This document shows, piece after piece, positions 6,606 to 15,591 of a DNA stretch of 64,000 bases (positions are counted from its first letter, which is position 1; each line of letters opens with the position of its first letter). Source of the stretch: DAOSXA01 sp964526835 (GTDB taxonomy: Bacteria > Zixibacteria > MSB-5A5 > GN15 > FEB-12); the NCBI GenBank assembly GCA_964526835.1, contig CAZGMK010000003.1, forward strand, positions 1 through 64,000, given 5' to 3'. The notes under the pieces were generated by a model. It saw only the letters and a program-made list of their open reading frames with translations, searched no databases and was not told where the DNA came from. The position numbers and the translations under genes were made by a program.

Positions 6606-8624
6606 CTACCGGCTGAGTAGCCGATCGAGCGCTTCCTCATCAATTATCGTTACCCCGAGCTTTCTGGCCTGATCAAGCTTGGAGCCGGGTGATTCGCCAC
6701 ACAGTAAGTAGTCGGTCTTGCCGGAGATCGAACCGGTTACCTTGCCGCCGGCTCTCGATAGTATTTCCTTGAAGTGGCTCCGCGGACGAGAGAGGGTGCC
6801 GGTGATCACGAAAGACCGTCCCGAGAGCGGCGACCTGCTGAGGTCCGCGGTCTCGGGTGGCGCGAGCGTTACACCTGCTGCCTTGATGCGATCAAGCATC
6901 TCACTATTGGCCGCGTTTCGGAAGAACGTTGTGATGTTGTCAGCAATGGTCGGACCAATGCCCTCGATTCCGGTCAGCTCCTCAGGGCCCGCCGATCGGA
7001 GCTTGTCCAGATCTCTGAAGTGCTCGCTCAACGCAGTCGCCGCCGACTCACCGACCCCCGGGATACCGAAGGCATAGATGGCCCGGGCCAGGGGCGTCGA
7101 TTTGGATTGCTCGATCTGATCCAGCAGGTTCTGCGCGCGCTTGCCACCCATCAGGTCCAGGTCGAGCAACTGGTCCCTGGTCAGGCAATACAGATCAGCC
7201 GGGCTGTGCACCAGTCCCCTGCTGATCAACTGGCGGGCCAGCTTCGCACCGAGACCCTCGATATCAAAACCTCTCTTTGATGCGAAATGAAAGAGCCGGC
7301 CTTCGAGCTGCGCCGGACAGGCCGCGTTGGCGCAGCGATAAGCAGCCTCGCCTTCAGCGCGGTGGATCGGTTGGTTACATGAGGGGCACGTGTCGGGGAA
7401 TTCGATTCGAGGAGTCCCTTCGGTCCGCCGATCAAGCCTGACCTGCACGACTTCCGGGATGACGTCTCCTGCCCGTCTTACAATGACGATGTCGCCTCTT
7501 CGCGGGTCCAGCCGCCGAAGTTCATCTTCGTTGTGCAACGACGCATGTGAGACCATGACGCCCGACACTTTGACCGGCTCCAGGACGGCTACGGGGGTGA
7601 CGACACCGGTTCTCCCGACCGAGAATTCGACGTCGACCAGGACGGTCGGCGCCTCTTCAGCCGCGAACTTCCAGGCCACCGCCCATCGCGGGGCGCGGGC
7701 TATCTGCCCGAGTCGCCGTTGATAGTCGAAGCGGTCGACCTTAATGACCATGCCGTCGATCTCATAATCCAGGCCGGGGCGCTCCCTGAGCAATTCCTCA
7801 AACGCCGCGGTGACTTGCTCAACGCCGGTGCGCCGGGAGATTAGCTTGTTGACGAGGAAGCCCTCATCCCGCAAGAGGGTCATTGCCTGCGCCTGACTGT
7901 CAAGACCCGGCAGGTCCTTGTCAGAGATGCCGTAGGCATAGAAGATCAGCGGTCTGGAGGCTGTGATGGCGGGATCGAGCTGTCTGAGCGACCCGGCGGC
8001 GGCGTTGCGCGGGTTGGCCAGCACCGGCCGCCCGTCGGCCGCCAGGGCGGCGTTGAGCTTCCTGAACGCAGCAAGATGCATGACAACCTCTCCGCGAACT
8101 TCAAGCAGTGGGTAGGTCTCGGCCAGGGATTCGGACAACCGGAGAGGGATGCTGCGGATAGTCTTCAGGTTTGCCGTGATATTCTCTCCGGTCCTTCCGT
8201 CGCCGCGCGTGGACCCAAGAGCCAGTAGTCCCTTCTCGTAGACCAGCTCAACGGCCAGGCCATCCAGCTTAGGTTCGCACACGTACGTTACGTCATCGTC
8301 TGTTTCCAGTGCGCGGCGAACGCGTCGATCGAACTCGGCGAACTCGGTACCAGTGGTCACCTTCTGCAACGACAGCATCGGAATCCGATGTTCGATCGTC
8401 TGGAACTTCTCCGATGGGACCGCACCCACCCGTTGACTGGGAGAGTCGGGGGTAACCAGCTCAGGGTATTGGCGCTCGATATCGAGGAGCCGGTCGAACA
8501 GACTATCGTACTCGGTGTCGGAGATAGTCGGGCGGTCCTCCAGATAGTAGCGCCGGTTATGCTCCTCGATTTCCTTCCTGAGCCGGGCCAGTTCTTCGGT
8601 GATGTTCCTATCTGGAGCGGGCAT
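6606..8624 (-). CDS. ligA: NAD-dependent DNA ligase
   Basis: Seals nicks in replication and repair using NAD+. At 672 residues it is full length. The order is the Ia domain (HNRRYYLEDRPTISDTEYD), adenylation domain with catalytic Lys 119 in CEPKLDGLAVE, OB fold (VSHASLHNEDELRR, RRGDIVIVRRAGDVIPEV), a Cys4 zinc finger (CPSCNQP...CANAACPAQ), helix-hairpin-helix repeats (GIPGVGESAA, GIEGIGPTIA) and a C-terminal BRCT domain (SFVITGTLSRPRSHFKEIL). It lies downstream of the unknown gene 8702-9238 after a 77-base gap and is the last minus-strand gene of the tol region. Confidence 0.97.
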   Translation of the reverse strand: MPAPDRNITEELARLRKEIEEHNRRYYLEDRPTISDTEYDSLFDRLLDIERQYPELVTPDSPSQRVGAVPSEKFQTIEHRIPMLSLQKVTTGTEFAEFDRRVRRALETDDDVTYVCEPKLDGLAVELVYEKGLLALGSTRGDGRTGENITANLKTIRSIPLRLSESLAETYPLLEVRGEVVMHLAAFRKLNAALAADGRPVLANPRNAAAGSLRQLDPAITASRPLIFYAYGISDKDLPGLDSQAQAMTLLRDEGFLVNKLISRRTGVEQVTAAFEELLRERPGLDYEIDGMVIKVDRFDYQRRLGQIARAPRWAVAWKFAAEEAPTVLVDVEFSVGRTGVVTPVAVLEPVKVSGVMVSHASLHNEDELRRLDPRRGDIVIVRRAGDVIPEVVQVRLDRRTEGTPRIEFPDTCPSCNQPIHRAEGEAAYRCANAACPAQLEGRLFHFASKRGFDIEGLGAKLARQLISRGLVHSPADLYCLTRDQLLDLDLMGGKRAQNLLDQIEQSKSTPLARAIYAFGIPGVGESAATALSEHFRDLDKLRSAGPEELTGIEGIGPTIADNITTFFRNAANSEMLDRIKAAGVTLAPPETADLSRSPLSGRSFVITGTLSRPRSHFKEILSRAGGKVTGSISGKTDYLLCGESPGSKLDQARKLGVTIIDEEALDRLLSR

Positions 8625-8701
8625 GGAAGGAAATTAACGACAGGGTGAGATCGAAGTCAATGCCGCGCCCCGATATGTGAGACTTGGCGCTCTGGCCGGC
8701 T

Positions 8702-9238
8702 CTACTTTTCTGAATGCATACGACAGCGTTTGCGCCAAGCGCCGATTTCCTGGCCGGCCAGGTCATCATCGATTCGAGCGACCCAGATCGCTGTGGGCCG
8801 CTGGTGCTCATCGACTTCGAGGATCACTTCCTGCGCCAGATAATAAGCGTCGGAGGCCGGTCGATCGCTGAAGCCTATGCGCAAGGTCGTACGTTGGCAA
8901 TTCGTGTGCAGATCGGGTTCGGATATCTGTCGGCGAAAATCCAGCCACCTGATGTCGGCGATCTCCGCCCGGTTCGGCGATTCCAGTTCATCGACAACCG
9001 GCCATTGACGGCGCGGTTTGTCGACCTCGATGAAGATCAGGCGTCCCTCCCGGTCAAGTTCCAGCCGTACTGTCGGCGACTCCAGCCAGGAGTAGAAGCG
9101 TCGAGATGAGCCGAACAGGCCTATCTGGACATACAGGACATCCTCTTCCAGTTGGTAGAAACCCCGACCGGGTACAATGGGCTCGGTCGGGGTCGTGATT
9201 CTAATCTGGGCCGCCGCGATGGTCATGCGATCACTCAA
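8702..9238 (-). CDS. Hypothetical cytoplasmic protein in the tol operon
   Basis: A 178-residue protein I do not recognise. It is predicted beta-rich (IRITTPTEPIVPGRGFYQLE, LYVQIGLFGSSRRFYSWLE, VRLELDREGRLIFIEVDKP), ends with a basic segment and has no signal peptide or membrane helix. The long frame opens with TTG at 9238, overlapping the cpoB stop by eight bases; an ATG at 9226 (MTIAAAQIRI) is the likelier start, though neither has a clear Shine-Dalgarno sequence. The position between cpoB and ligA and the tight overlap make co-expression with the Tol system likely, but nothing shows a functional link. Confidence 0.7.
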   Translation of the reverse strand: MSDRMTIAAAQIRITTPTEPIVPGRGFYQLEEDVLYVQIGLFGSSRRFYSWLESPTVRLELDREGRLIFIEVDKPRRQWPVVDELESPNRAEIADIRWLDFRRQISEPDLHTNCQRTTLRIGFSDRPASDAYYLAQEVILEVDEHQRPTAIWVARIDDDLAGQEIGAWRKRCRMHSEK

Positions 9239-9998
9239 GGGCTTTGAGTTGGTCCTTCGCTTGGTCGCTTTCGAGAGTGTTCGGGAATTCGTCTATTACC
9301 CGCTGATAGACCTCTTTGGCTTTCGCTTTCTCGTCCAGTTCCTGGTGGCAGCGAGCGAGCTTGTACAGCGATCGGGCCAGGTTCGGCGAGCCGGGGTAGT
9401 TCTGGACCACCGCCTGTAATTCCTCTATCGCTTTTCTGTACTCGTCGCGCGCCCAGTATGATTCACCCAACCAATAATGGGCGTTAGCGGCGTTCTCGTG
9501 TTCCGGACATGCGTCGAGGAATGACTCAAAGGCCTCGATCGCCCCTGCGTATTCGGTCCGAAGGACGAGGATGAAGGCCGAGTCATAGGCAGCTGCGCAG
9601 TCGAATCCGGGTTGTGTCTTAGAGGGCGGTTCATCTTTGCTGGCCCCTGGTGAACTCCTCACGATCACCCTCGGCTCGGCCTGCAACTGATTGACAAGCG
9701 ACATCAGCTGCTGGTTGCTCTCGAGCACCTGAGCCAGTTGCTGTTGGAGATCTCGGACAGTTGTAGACATCTCCGCTCGCAGACGGTTGTTCTCGTCCAC
9801 TCCGGAGGCCACGACTGAGTCCATTCGGGCGACCATTCGCTGAGTCTTCGCCTGTTGCTGTTCGAGGTGGTTGATCTCTGTCTGCAGTTCGCGAACGTGC
9901 CGTGAAGTTGCGCATCCGCTCAAGAGGCCGCCCAGAAACAGAACCGCCATCGCTAGGATGGCGGCTGCAAATGTCGATCCCTGACTACTAATTCGCAT
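9231..9998 (-). CDS. cpoB: Tol-Pal system TPR protein (YbgF/CpoB-like lipoprotein)
   Basis: A 255-residue envelope protein with a lipoprotein signal (residues 1-29, lipobox LSGC). A coiled coil follows (ELQTEINHLEQQQAKTQRMV and on to ~105), then TPR repeats (YAGAIEAFESFLDACPEHEN, HYWLGESYWARDEYRKAIEE, LARSLYKLARCHQELDEKAK). E. coli CpoB coordinates PBP1B activity with Tol during constriction. The E. coli protein is periplasmic rather than lipidated, so the lipobox is a lineage variation. It follows pal by 18 bases. Confidence 0.88.
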   Translation of the reverse strand: MRISSQGSTFAAAILAMAVLFLGGLLSGCATSRHVRELQTEINHLEQQQAKTQRMVARMDSVVASGVDENNRLRAEMSTTVRDLQQQLAQVLESNQQLMSLVNQLQAEPRVIVRSSPGASKDEPPSKTQPGFDCAAAYDSAFILVLRTEYAGAIEAFESFLDACPEHENAANAHYWLGESYWARDEYRKAIEELQAVVQNYPGSPNLARSLYKLARCHQELDEKAKAKEVYQRVIDEFPNTLESDQAKDQLKALE

Positions 9999-10016
9999 CA
10001 GACTGATCCCATTGTC

Positions 10017-10535
10017 CTATTGCGAGATGATCTTGAACTCACAGCGACGGTTCTTGGCCCAGGCTCGCTCATTACTGCCGGTAGCGGCCGGGCGTTCTTC
10101 GCCATAGCTGATGATCGAAATGCGGTTGGGGTCGATGCCGCGGTTTACGAGGTACTCCTGACAGGATCTGGCGCGCTTCTCGCCCAGGGCCAGGTTGTAT
10201 TCCTTTGAACCGCGCTCGTCACAATGACCTTCGATCTTGATGATCGCGTCCTCGTATTCGCTCAGCAGACGATAGTTGAAGTCCAGAGCCGCCTTGGCAC
10301 TGTCAACCAGGTTATACTTGTCGAAATCGAAGTACGCGGTTCTGAACTGGGCCTCCCTCAAATCGGGCTTGGGCGGAGGCGGGGGAGGTGTCGTATCAGG
10401 TGGCGGCGGTGGCGGGGTGGTATCCACCGGCGGTGGCGGAACTTCAGGCGGTACTTCTTCCGGGCCGCCGCAGGATGCGGCCATGAGGGCCATGACAACC
10501 AGGCCAATCAGCCCAAGCAATCCCAGTTTCTTCAT
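10017..10535 (-). CDS. pal: Peptidoglycan-associated lipoprotein Pal
   Basis: Outer-membrane lipoprotein that binds peptidoglycan and TolB. The 172 residues comprise a signal with lipobox around Cys22 (MAASC), a Pro/Thr-rich linker (residues ~25-55, runs of P and DTTPPPPP) and an OmpA-like domain with AYFDFDKYNL, IEGHCDERGSKEYNLALGEK, RGIDPNRISIISYGEE and NRRCEF, which includes the diaminopimelate-binding Asp and Arg positions. A GAGGAAGG Shine-Dalgarno sequence lies upstream. The 152-base gap to tolB carries a possible separate promoter. Confidence 0.95.
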   Translation of the reverse strand: MKKLGLLGLIGLVVMALMAASCGGPEEVPPEVPPPPVDTTPPPPPPDTTPPPPPPKPDLREAQFRTAYFDFDKYNLVDSAKAALDFNYRLLSEYEDAIIKIEGHCDERGSKEYNLALGEKRARSCQEYLVNRGIDPNRISIISYGEERPAATGSNERAWAKNRRCEFKIISQ

Positions 10536-10599
10536 AATTTACCTTCCTCAGAGTCTTTATACAGGACAACTATTCTCATACGCCCGACAATTTGCCGAC

Positions 10600-10628
10600 A
10601 ATCTATAAAAGCGTGCTACGCTGGTCAA
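10600..10628 (-). promoter_or_regulatory. Possible internal promoter for pal-cpoB
   Basis: On the minus strand TTGACC (10628-10623) and TAGATT (10605-10600) are separated by 17 bases, with a TATAGA overlapping the -10. It lies in the tolB-pal gap and would allow pal to be expressed above tolB. Confidence 0.4.
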
Positions 10629-10687
10629 CATAAAACGCTCATCGAGTCATCTCCCTCAGCCAACTTCAATTGCGCCTGTATGACGAA

Positions 10688-12043
10688 TCAGCGCAGTGGG
10701 CCCCAGTTCGGATTTGTACAATGGCCATGGCGGGTCAGCCGTCGCTGATGACGTCCGGTGACGTCGGCGGTATATATATCGTGGCTGGTTCCCAGGCGAT
10801 CCGATGAAAAGATGATGTGCTTGCCATCGGGCGAAAAGTGGGGATTCTGGTTGTGACCGGTCTGGGTCATTATGCGATAGTCAATGCCGCTGGTATCAAT
10901 CGAGGCCAGGTCGAAACGACCTGATTTCGTGCGGCTGACGAAGATAATTCGGTCCCCCTGAGCCGACCAGATGGGCGAGTCATTGTAGCCTCCCTGAAAG
11001 GTGAGGCGACGTACATTCAGGCCGTCCGAATCCATCAGGTATATCTGCGGCGCTCCGGTGCGATCCGACGAGAAGGCGATCATACGGCCATCGGGCGACC
11101 AGGTCGGCGATGTATCGATGGCCCAGTGTCGTGTCAGGCGCTTGATTATCCGGCCGTCCAGGCCCAGGACGTAGATCTCGGCGTTGTCGTCGCGGGTCAG
11201 GCAACAGGCAATCTTGTTGCCATCGGGGGAGACCGCTGGCGCGGCCACCATGCCCTTGTATGAGGCGACTTCGGAGATTCGGTCATTCTCGAGGTTGACT
11301 CGATAGAGGGCCGGATCACCCCCGAGGTACGATGTGAAGTATATCTCGTTGGCGTAAGGTGCGAAGGCCGGCGAGAGATTTATGGTCCCGGTGTAGGTGA
11401 GCTGCCGCTCGTTGGCGCCGTCGTAGTCGGCGATAAACAGCTCCTTGGCCCCCTGTCCAAGATCGCGTATGAAGCAGATTTGAGTCAGGAAGATGCCTTG
11501 TTCACCGGTCAGAGTGTGGACCACCTCGTTGGCGACTTCATGAGCCAGCTCCCGCCATTCCTCCTTAGGGCGCTCGACGGTTCCTTTGGCGAACTGCTGC
11601 TTGCGAGAAGTATCCCACAACCGCCAGCGCACGCGAAGGTTTCCGGGCAGTACCTCCGACTCGAGGTCCAGCAGGTAGTCGGCGCCCAGTCGCTGCCAGC
11701 CCAGTGGACCCAACTCCTTGATTTCATAGAGCTTCAAATAGAAGCTGTCGACCAGCACGAGTTCGAAGTCGGCGTAGAAATCGATATCGGAACGGACTAC
11801 GGCGGTAACGTACTGCATGAGTGTGCTGTCACGTTGCGAGATATAACCGCTGCCGACATACTTCATATCCGCAACGCCGATCGGTGTGGGTTGAACTGTC
11901 CCGGTTCGCAGCGTATCGAAATAGATGTTACGTATGTCTTCGGAGAACTGGGCCCTGGCCGGGCCGGCAAGTACAAGCAGGGCTGTTAACGCAGTAGCAA
12001 TGAACAGTGGAGCGTACTTTTTCATCTTCCTACCTGGGTTCAT
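10688..12043 (-). CDS. tolB: Tol-Pal system beta-propeller protein TolB
   Basis: Periplasmic beta-propeller that links Pal to the inner-membrane Tol motor. The 451 residues have a signal peptide (to about residue 31, PARAQ), an N-terminal alpha/beta domain (residues ~35-190) and six WD40-like repeats with the TolB signature: SPDGNKIACCLTRDDNAEIY, SPDGRMIAFSSDRTGAPQIY, SAQGDRIIFVSRTKSGRFDL, SPDGKHIIFSSDRLGTSHDI. The start at 12043 overlaps the upstream TonB-like gene by 14 bases; Met7 (12025) is an alternative. Confidence 0.93.
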   Translation of the reverse strand: MNPGRKMKKYAPLFIATALTALLVLAGPARAQFSEDIRNIYFDTLRTGTVQPTPIGVADMKYVGSGYISQRDSTLMQYVTAVVRSDIDFYADFELVLVDSFYLKLYEIKELGPLGWQRLGADYLLDLESEVLPGNLRVRWRLWDTSRKQQFAKGTVERPKEEWRELAHEVANEVVHTLTGEQGIFLTQICFIRDLGQGAKELFIADYDGANERQLTYTGTINLSPAFAPYANEIYFTSYLGGDPALYRVNLENDRISEVASYKGMVAAPAVSPDGNKIACCLTRDDNAEIYVLGLDGRIIKRLTRHWAIDTSPTWSPDGRMIAFSSDRTGAPQIYLMDSDGLNVRRLTFQGGYNDSPIWSAQGDRIIFVSRTKSGRFDLASIDTSGIDYRIMTQTGHNQNPHFSPDGKHIIFSSDRLGTSHDIYTADVTGRHQRRLTRHGHCTNPNWGPLR

Positions 12044-12785
12044 ATTTGAAGGGTAATGTCAGCCCGATTACTTCCTCGGAAAACTGCCGAGGTAAGGGCG
12101 GAAAGGGGCTGGCTCTCTCGACTGCCCGAAGGCAGGCATCGTCGAAACTGGGTATACCGGATGACTCCACTACTTTCAGGTCAACAACGCGTCCCGACTT
12201 GATGACGCGGAAGTAAACGACGCACACAATCGGCACGTCCGACGAAACCGGGTTGCGCCAGTTGCGGAGTATCTTGTTGAACGCCTGCGTGAACCAATAG
12301 GGGTAGTTGAACGATCGGTTGTCGATGGTGGCTCCGGCCAGAGGTGATGAGCCCGCGGTCGGCGGGACGTGAATCTCGCTTCCGGTATCCTCCGCCGCCG
12401 GGCCGGTTCTCGTGGGCTGGTCGGGCTCCAGGGGCGTCGTCTCCTCCGGGGCAGGCTCCGGAGTCTCGGCGGCTTCTGCTGTCTCTTCGGGGATAGGCTG
12501 GGGTTCGACGACGGCCTCCGGCCGGACTTCCGGACGAGTAACCGGCAACTCTTCGATTTCCTCGGTGGCGGGTGAGGGTGTGACCGTCTGCGGCTGATCG
12601 GCCGGCTCTTCTGCTTGTGGCAGGGAGACCTCTTCACCCGACGGCATATCCGAAAACGACACCAGCGATACGCGGATTATGTCACCCTCTTCAATCGGCT
12701 TTCCATCTCCGAAATCGGGCGCCGCCAGAGCCAGCACAATGACCAGCCCGTGGAGGATGATAGACCCTGCGATCTCTCGCTTCAT
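12030..12785 (-). CDS. TonB/TolA-like energy transducer
   Basis: Occupies the TolA position between tolR and tolB. The 251 residues have one N-terminal membrane helix (residues ~5-22), a long Pro/Glu-rich periplasm-spanning linker (~45-150) and a TonB C-terminal domain (WFTQAFNKILRNWRNPV, VIKSGRVVDLKVVESSGIPS, FDDACLRAVERASPFPPLP). TolA would normally carry a long helical domain; here the spacer is extended and proline-rich, so the gene is a TonB-type stand-in for TolA. It would convey motor energy to TolB/Pal. Confidence 0.85.
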   Translation of the reverse strand: MKREIAGSIILHGLVIVLALAAPDFGDGKPIEEGDIIRVSLVSFSDMPSGEEVSLPQAEEPADQPQTVTPSPATEEIEELPVTRPEVRPEAVVEPQPIPEETAEAAETPEPAPEETTPLEPDQPTRTGPAAEDTGSEIHVPPTAGSSPLAGATIDNRSFNYPYWFTQAFNKILRNWRNPVSSDVPIVCVVYFRVIKSGRVVDLKVVESSGIPSFDDACLRAVERASPFPPLPRQFSEEVIGLTLPFKYEPR

Positions 12786-12797
12786 AGTTGTCTCAGG

Positions 12798-13232
12798 CTA
12801 GCGATTGCCCCGTCGGGCGGCGGTCTCTTCGTGGGCGGTAACCAAGCCGATCGATTCAATTCCGGCCTCCCTGAGCTTGCCGATCACGGAAATTGCGTAG
12901 CCGTAAACGAGCGCCGAGTCGCCTCGGACATACACCGATGTAGCCCCTTCGGCTCGCATTTCATCACGTACGACTTCCTCCAGATTCTCCAGTCGCGCCC
13001 AAACGTCGTTGACATATATGCCTCCCAGCGAATCGATCGTGACTACCACGCCCTGGACCTCTTCAGTGAGGACCGCCGCCCGGGTCTTCGGCAGGTTGAT
13101 CTCGATGCCGGACTGCAGCAGGGGCGCCGAGATCATGAAGATGATCAGCAAGACCAGCACGACATCTACCAGGTTGGCGATATTGATGTCGGAGACAGGA
13201 CGATACTCACGCTGCCGTCGACGGCGACGCAT
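12798..13232 (-). CDS. tolR: Biopolymer transport protein TolR/ExbD
   Basis: A 144-residue inner-membrane protein with a short basic cytoplasmic N-terminus (MRRRRRQRE), one helix beginning with the key Asp (NIANLVDVVLVLLIIFMI) that conducts protons, and a periplasmic domain (GIEINLPKTRAA, YVRGDSALVYGYAISVIGKL). It shares one base with the tolQ stop and precedes the TonB-like gene by 12 bases. Together with TolQ it forms the proton-driven motor. Confidence 0.93.
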   Translation of the reverse strand: MRRRRRQREYRPVSDINIANLVDVVLVLLIIFMISAPLLQSGIEINLPKTRAAVLTEEVQGVVVTIDSLGGIYVNDVWARLENLEEVVRDEMRAEGATSVYVRGDSALVYGYAISVIGKLREAGIESIGLVTAHEETAARRGNR

Positions 13233-13945
13233 CAGCGGGCCTCCTTGCGGACACGGGTCAGGAACTCCATAATGAAGCCATTGGTGGCGTCATTGATGAA
13301 CTTGGCGTTGTTGCCCGCCCAGTTAAAGGCTATCACGGCCGGAATGGCAGTGGCCAGGCCCACAATAGTAGCCAACAACGCCTCGGCGATTCCGGGAGCT
13401 ACGACGGCCAGTGAAGCGCTACCGCGCTCGCCGATGGCCCAGAACGACTCCATAATACCCACAACCGTGCCTAGCAAGCCGATGAACGGGGCCGAGTTGC
13501 CGGTCGTGGCCAGGAAGACGGTTCGTTTCTCGAGGCGGCCAACAGCCTCAGTGGCAGTGCGTTCCATGGTCATTTCGAGCACTTCATAGTCTTCGTCTTC
13601 CAGCGCGCGGGTATTATCCTCCGGGTCGCCTGCGGATTGGCCGTGGGTCAGGCTGTTCAATTCGTCGAACCCCGCCAGGAACACTTCCGCCAGAGGAGAA
13701 ACACGATTTGATTTGGCCTGGCCGATTGCCTCAGACATCTTGCGCGAGCGACGGAAGGAGTTCAGGAAGGAATCGCCGGCCTGTTCGACCTGGCGAAACT
13801 GCCGCCACTTGTGGAAGATGATCACCCAGGATACAACAGACATTAATAAGAGCACAATCAGCAGGATAACGCCGAAGGCAGACGTGCTCTGGAGAATCTG
13901 CCAGATCGAGACCGCATACACGGGTGGAGGGAGTAGCATTTGCAT
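13232..13945 (-). CDS. tolQ: MotA/TolQ/ExbB proton channel protein
   Basis: A 237-residue inner-membrane protein with three helices in the ExbB/TolQ pattern: ~18-38, then FLATTGNSAPFIGLLGTVVG (~150-175) and GIAEALLATIVGLATAIPAV (~195-220). The conserved Thr and Pro positions of the channel are present. First gene of the tol operon. ATG at 13945; a second ATG two codons in gives an almost identical product. The Shine-Dalgarno match is weak. Confidence 0.94.
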   Translation of the reverse strand: MQMLLPPPVYAVSIWQILQSTSAFGVILLIVLLLMSVVSWVIIFHKWRQFRQVEQAGDSFLNSFRRSRKMSEAIGQAKSNRVSPLAEVFLAGFDELNSLTHGQSAGDPEDNTRALEDEDYEVLEMTMERTATEAVGRLEKRTVFLATTGNSAPFIGLLGTVVGIMESFWAIGERGSASLAVVAPGIAEALLATIVGLATAIPAVIAFNWAGNNAKFINDATNGFIMEFLTRVRKEAR

Positions 13946-14150
13946 ATCTGTCTTACGCCTTTGCCGATCGAAAAGTTTATGGCCGCGCCGAAAACCGCCT
14001 GCCGATAGCGGGCCGGCAGTGGCTCAATAAAGCCCCCGGGCGACTTTGTTCAACAACAAAATGGCATCTCAAAACTTGACGGAGGCCACGGAATGTGCTA
14101 CCGGACTCACTGGGTTGGGGAAGAAACCTCAAGGTCGGAAGGAGCGTAGG

Positions 14151-14357
14151 ATGCGCAAGTCGTTGGTTGTTCTGCTGATTCTGGCGTTGGGTCTGATAGT
14201 AGTCGTCATTGGCTGCGGCCAGAAGGAGGGCGAGACGACATATGGTGAACCGGGGGGAGTCAGGGAAGCCGAGTATCGCGACACCACGGCCAGGGATTCG
14301 GCTGTGCTGGAGCAGATGCCGGCCGACACCATCGTCACTCAGCACGATAGTATGTGA
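14151..14357 (+). CDS. Small lipoprotein of unknown function
   Basis: A 68-residue protein with a lipoprotein signal (RKSLVVLLILALGLIVVVIG then Cys22) and a short acidic tail (EYRDTTARDSAVLEQMPADT). Start at ATG 14151 is chosen because GGAAGGAG lies just upstream; the frame continues upstream to 14046 but without a ribosome-binding site. It stands alone between the tol operon and the MutL-type operon. No family recognised. Confidence 0.65.
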   Translation: MRKSLVVLLILALGLIVVVIGCGQKEGETTYGEPGGVREAEYRDTTARDSAVLEQMPADTIVTQHDSM

Positions 14358-14379
14358 ACAGAATCAGCAAGCAAAAAGG

Positions 14380-14409
14380 GATAGCCTCCCGATGATGCGG
14401 GAGGCTATC
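14380..14409 (-). terminator. Rho-independent terminator, 12-bp perfect stem
   Basis: GATAGCCTCCCG (14380-14391) pairs perfectly with CGGGAGGCTATC (14398-14409) around a 6-nt loop. On the minus strand it is followed by CCCTTTTTGC, so it ends the 14435-18213 transcript; it may also stop the small lipoprotein transcript from the other side. Confidence 0.85.
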
Positions 14410-14434
14410 TTGCTCGGTACAGGGGCCGAGATCG

Positions 14435-15562
14435 TCAGCTTTCGATCATTTCGACATTGGCTCGAGGTACGATCGCCTTCTTCCCGCCATCCAGTTCGAT
14501 CTCAAGGACGCGGGCTTTGGATTCCGATTCAAGCACCTGCAAGGGTGAGGGCAACCCGGTCACTTTGCCGAGTTCGCCGAAGTATGGATGTCTGATGACT
14601 CGAATGGGCGAGCCGACTTCCAGCCCCTGAATGTCGTCTGCTCCGCGGCTTTCCTCCAGGGCGGCCTCATCAGAGTAGGGAATGACGACCTCAGGTCGGA
14701 TAACGCCGGCGCGGATCTGTGTCGCTCCGTTAATGCAGGCCATTTCGCCCTCGTGCTTCCGCAGCAAATCGAAGGTCTTCTGAGCCATGGCGATCTCGCC
14801 GAAACCCTCGGTAACGACAAGTGTAACACCAACTTCTTCGGCGCCCGTAATCGCGACGCCGATGTCGTAACCCAGGAAATCACGCAAATCCTGGTCGTCG
14901 AAACCGCCGACCACGATGCCCCGAGCCTTTACGTCGATGGCCTTCTTCAGGGCGTCGGCGGTAACCAGAGAGCCCCCCACAATCACTTTGCCGGCCATGT
15001 CCTCCTTGATGAGATCATCGCTGAGAACCGTGCTGTTGTCGGGAGTGGCGACTACGATATTGCCGGATGTTTCGCCGCCAATGCCGAAGATGCCCTGTGC
15101 AAACGCGCCCCAGGTGGATACCACCACGCCTTCTTCCGGGATGACCTCGGTCACTTTCCCGGATATATAGGCCTTGACTTCCACCGGGATCGGATGACCG
15201 CGCTGCAGCACCTGGCCCGTCACCTTGGAGATCGATTCCACGGTGCCGTCGATAGTGGCTGCGCAAGACGAGCTGAACCACTTGATGAATGACTTCTTGA
15301 TGGCGAGTGGTTCACCCTCCTTGATTGCATCGCCCGGCTTCTTGGTCATTACCATGTCGATATCTTCGGGCGGGAAGCCGAGTTTGTTGGCCACGTTGAG
15401 CGGTACGACGTTACCCGGCAGGTGGGTGCGGGCCACCACGTCGTCGGGCATCAGGCGGTCTCCCTTCTTGACGACTACCTCACCTTTCAGGGGCAATATT
15501 CGTCGCTTCTCAACCAGATGTCTTTCCGTGACTTTCAGTCCCGGCGTGTAGGCGTGGGCCAT
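14435..15562 (-). CDS. Conserved-looking protein with barrel-sandwich-like N-domain, partner of MutL-type gene
   Basis: A 375-residue cytoplasmic protein I do not recognise by name. The N-terminal third has features of barrel-sandwich hybrid folds (ILPLKGEVVVKKGDRLMPDD, KPGDAIKEGEPLA, ATIDGTVESISKVTGQVLQR). The middle is a Gly-rich alpha/beta region (GAFAQGIFGIGGETSGNIVV, MAGKVIVGGSLVTADALKKA, GIVVGGFDDQDLRDFLGYDI) and the C-terminus looks like a small beta-barrel (GKVTGLPSP, LEIELDGGKKAIVPRANVEM). It ends the three-gene operon with the membrane-anchored protein and the MutL-type ATPase. Confidence 0.7.
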   Translation of the reverse strand: MAHAYTPGLKVTERHLVEKRRILPLKGEVVVKKGDRLMPDDVVARTHLPGNVVPLNVANKLGFPPEDIDMVMTKKPGDAIKEGEPLAIKKSFIKWFSSSCAATIDGTVESISKVTGQVLQRGHPIPVEVKAYISGKVTEVIPEEGVVVSTWGAFAQGIFGIGGETSGNIVVATPDNSTVLSDDLIKEDMAGKVIVGGSLVTADALKKAIDVKARGIVVGGFDDQDLRDFLGYDIGVAITGAEEVGVTLVVTEGFGEIAMAQKTFDLLRKHEGEMACINGATQIRAGVIRPEVVIPYSDEAALEESRGADDIQGLEVGSPIRVIRHPYFGELGKVTGLPSPLQVLESESKARVLEIELDGGKKAIVPRANVEMIES

Positions 15563-15591
15563 CTGATTTCCTTCCTATATGTTGCTGGCTA

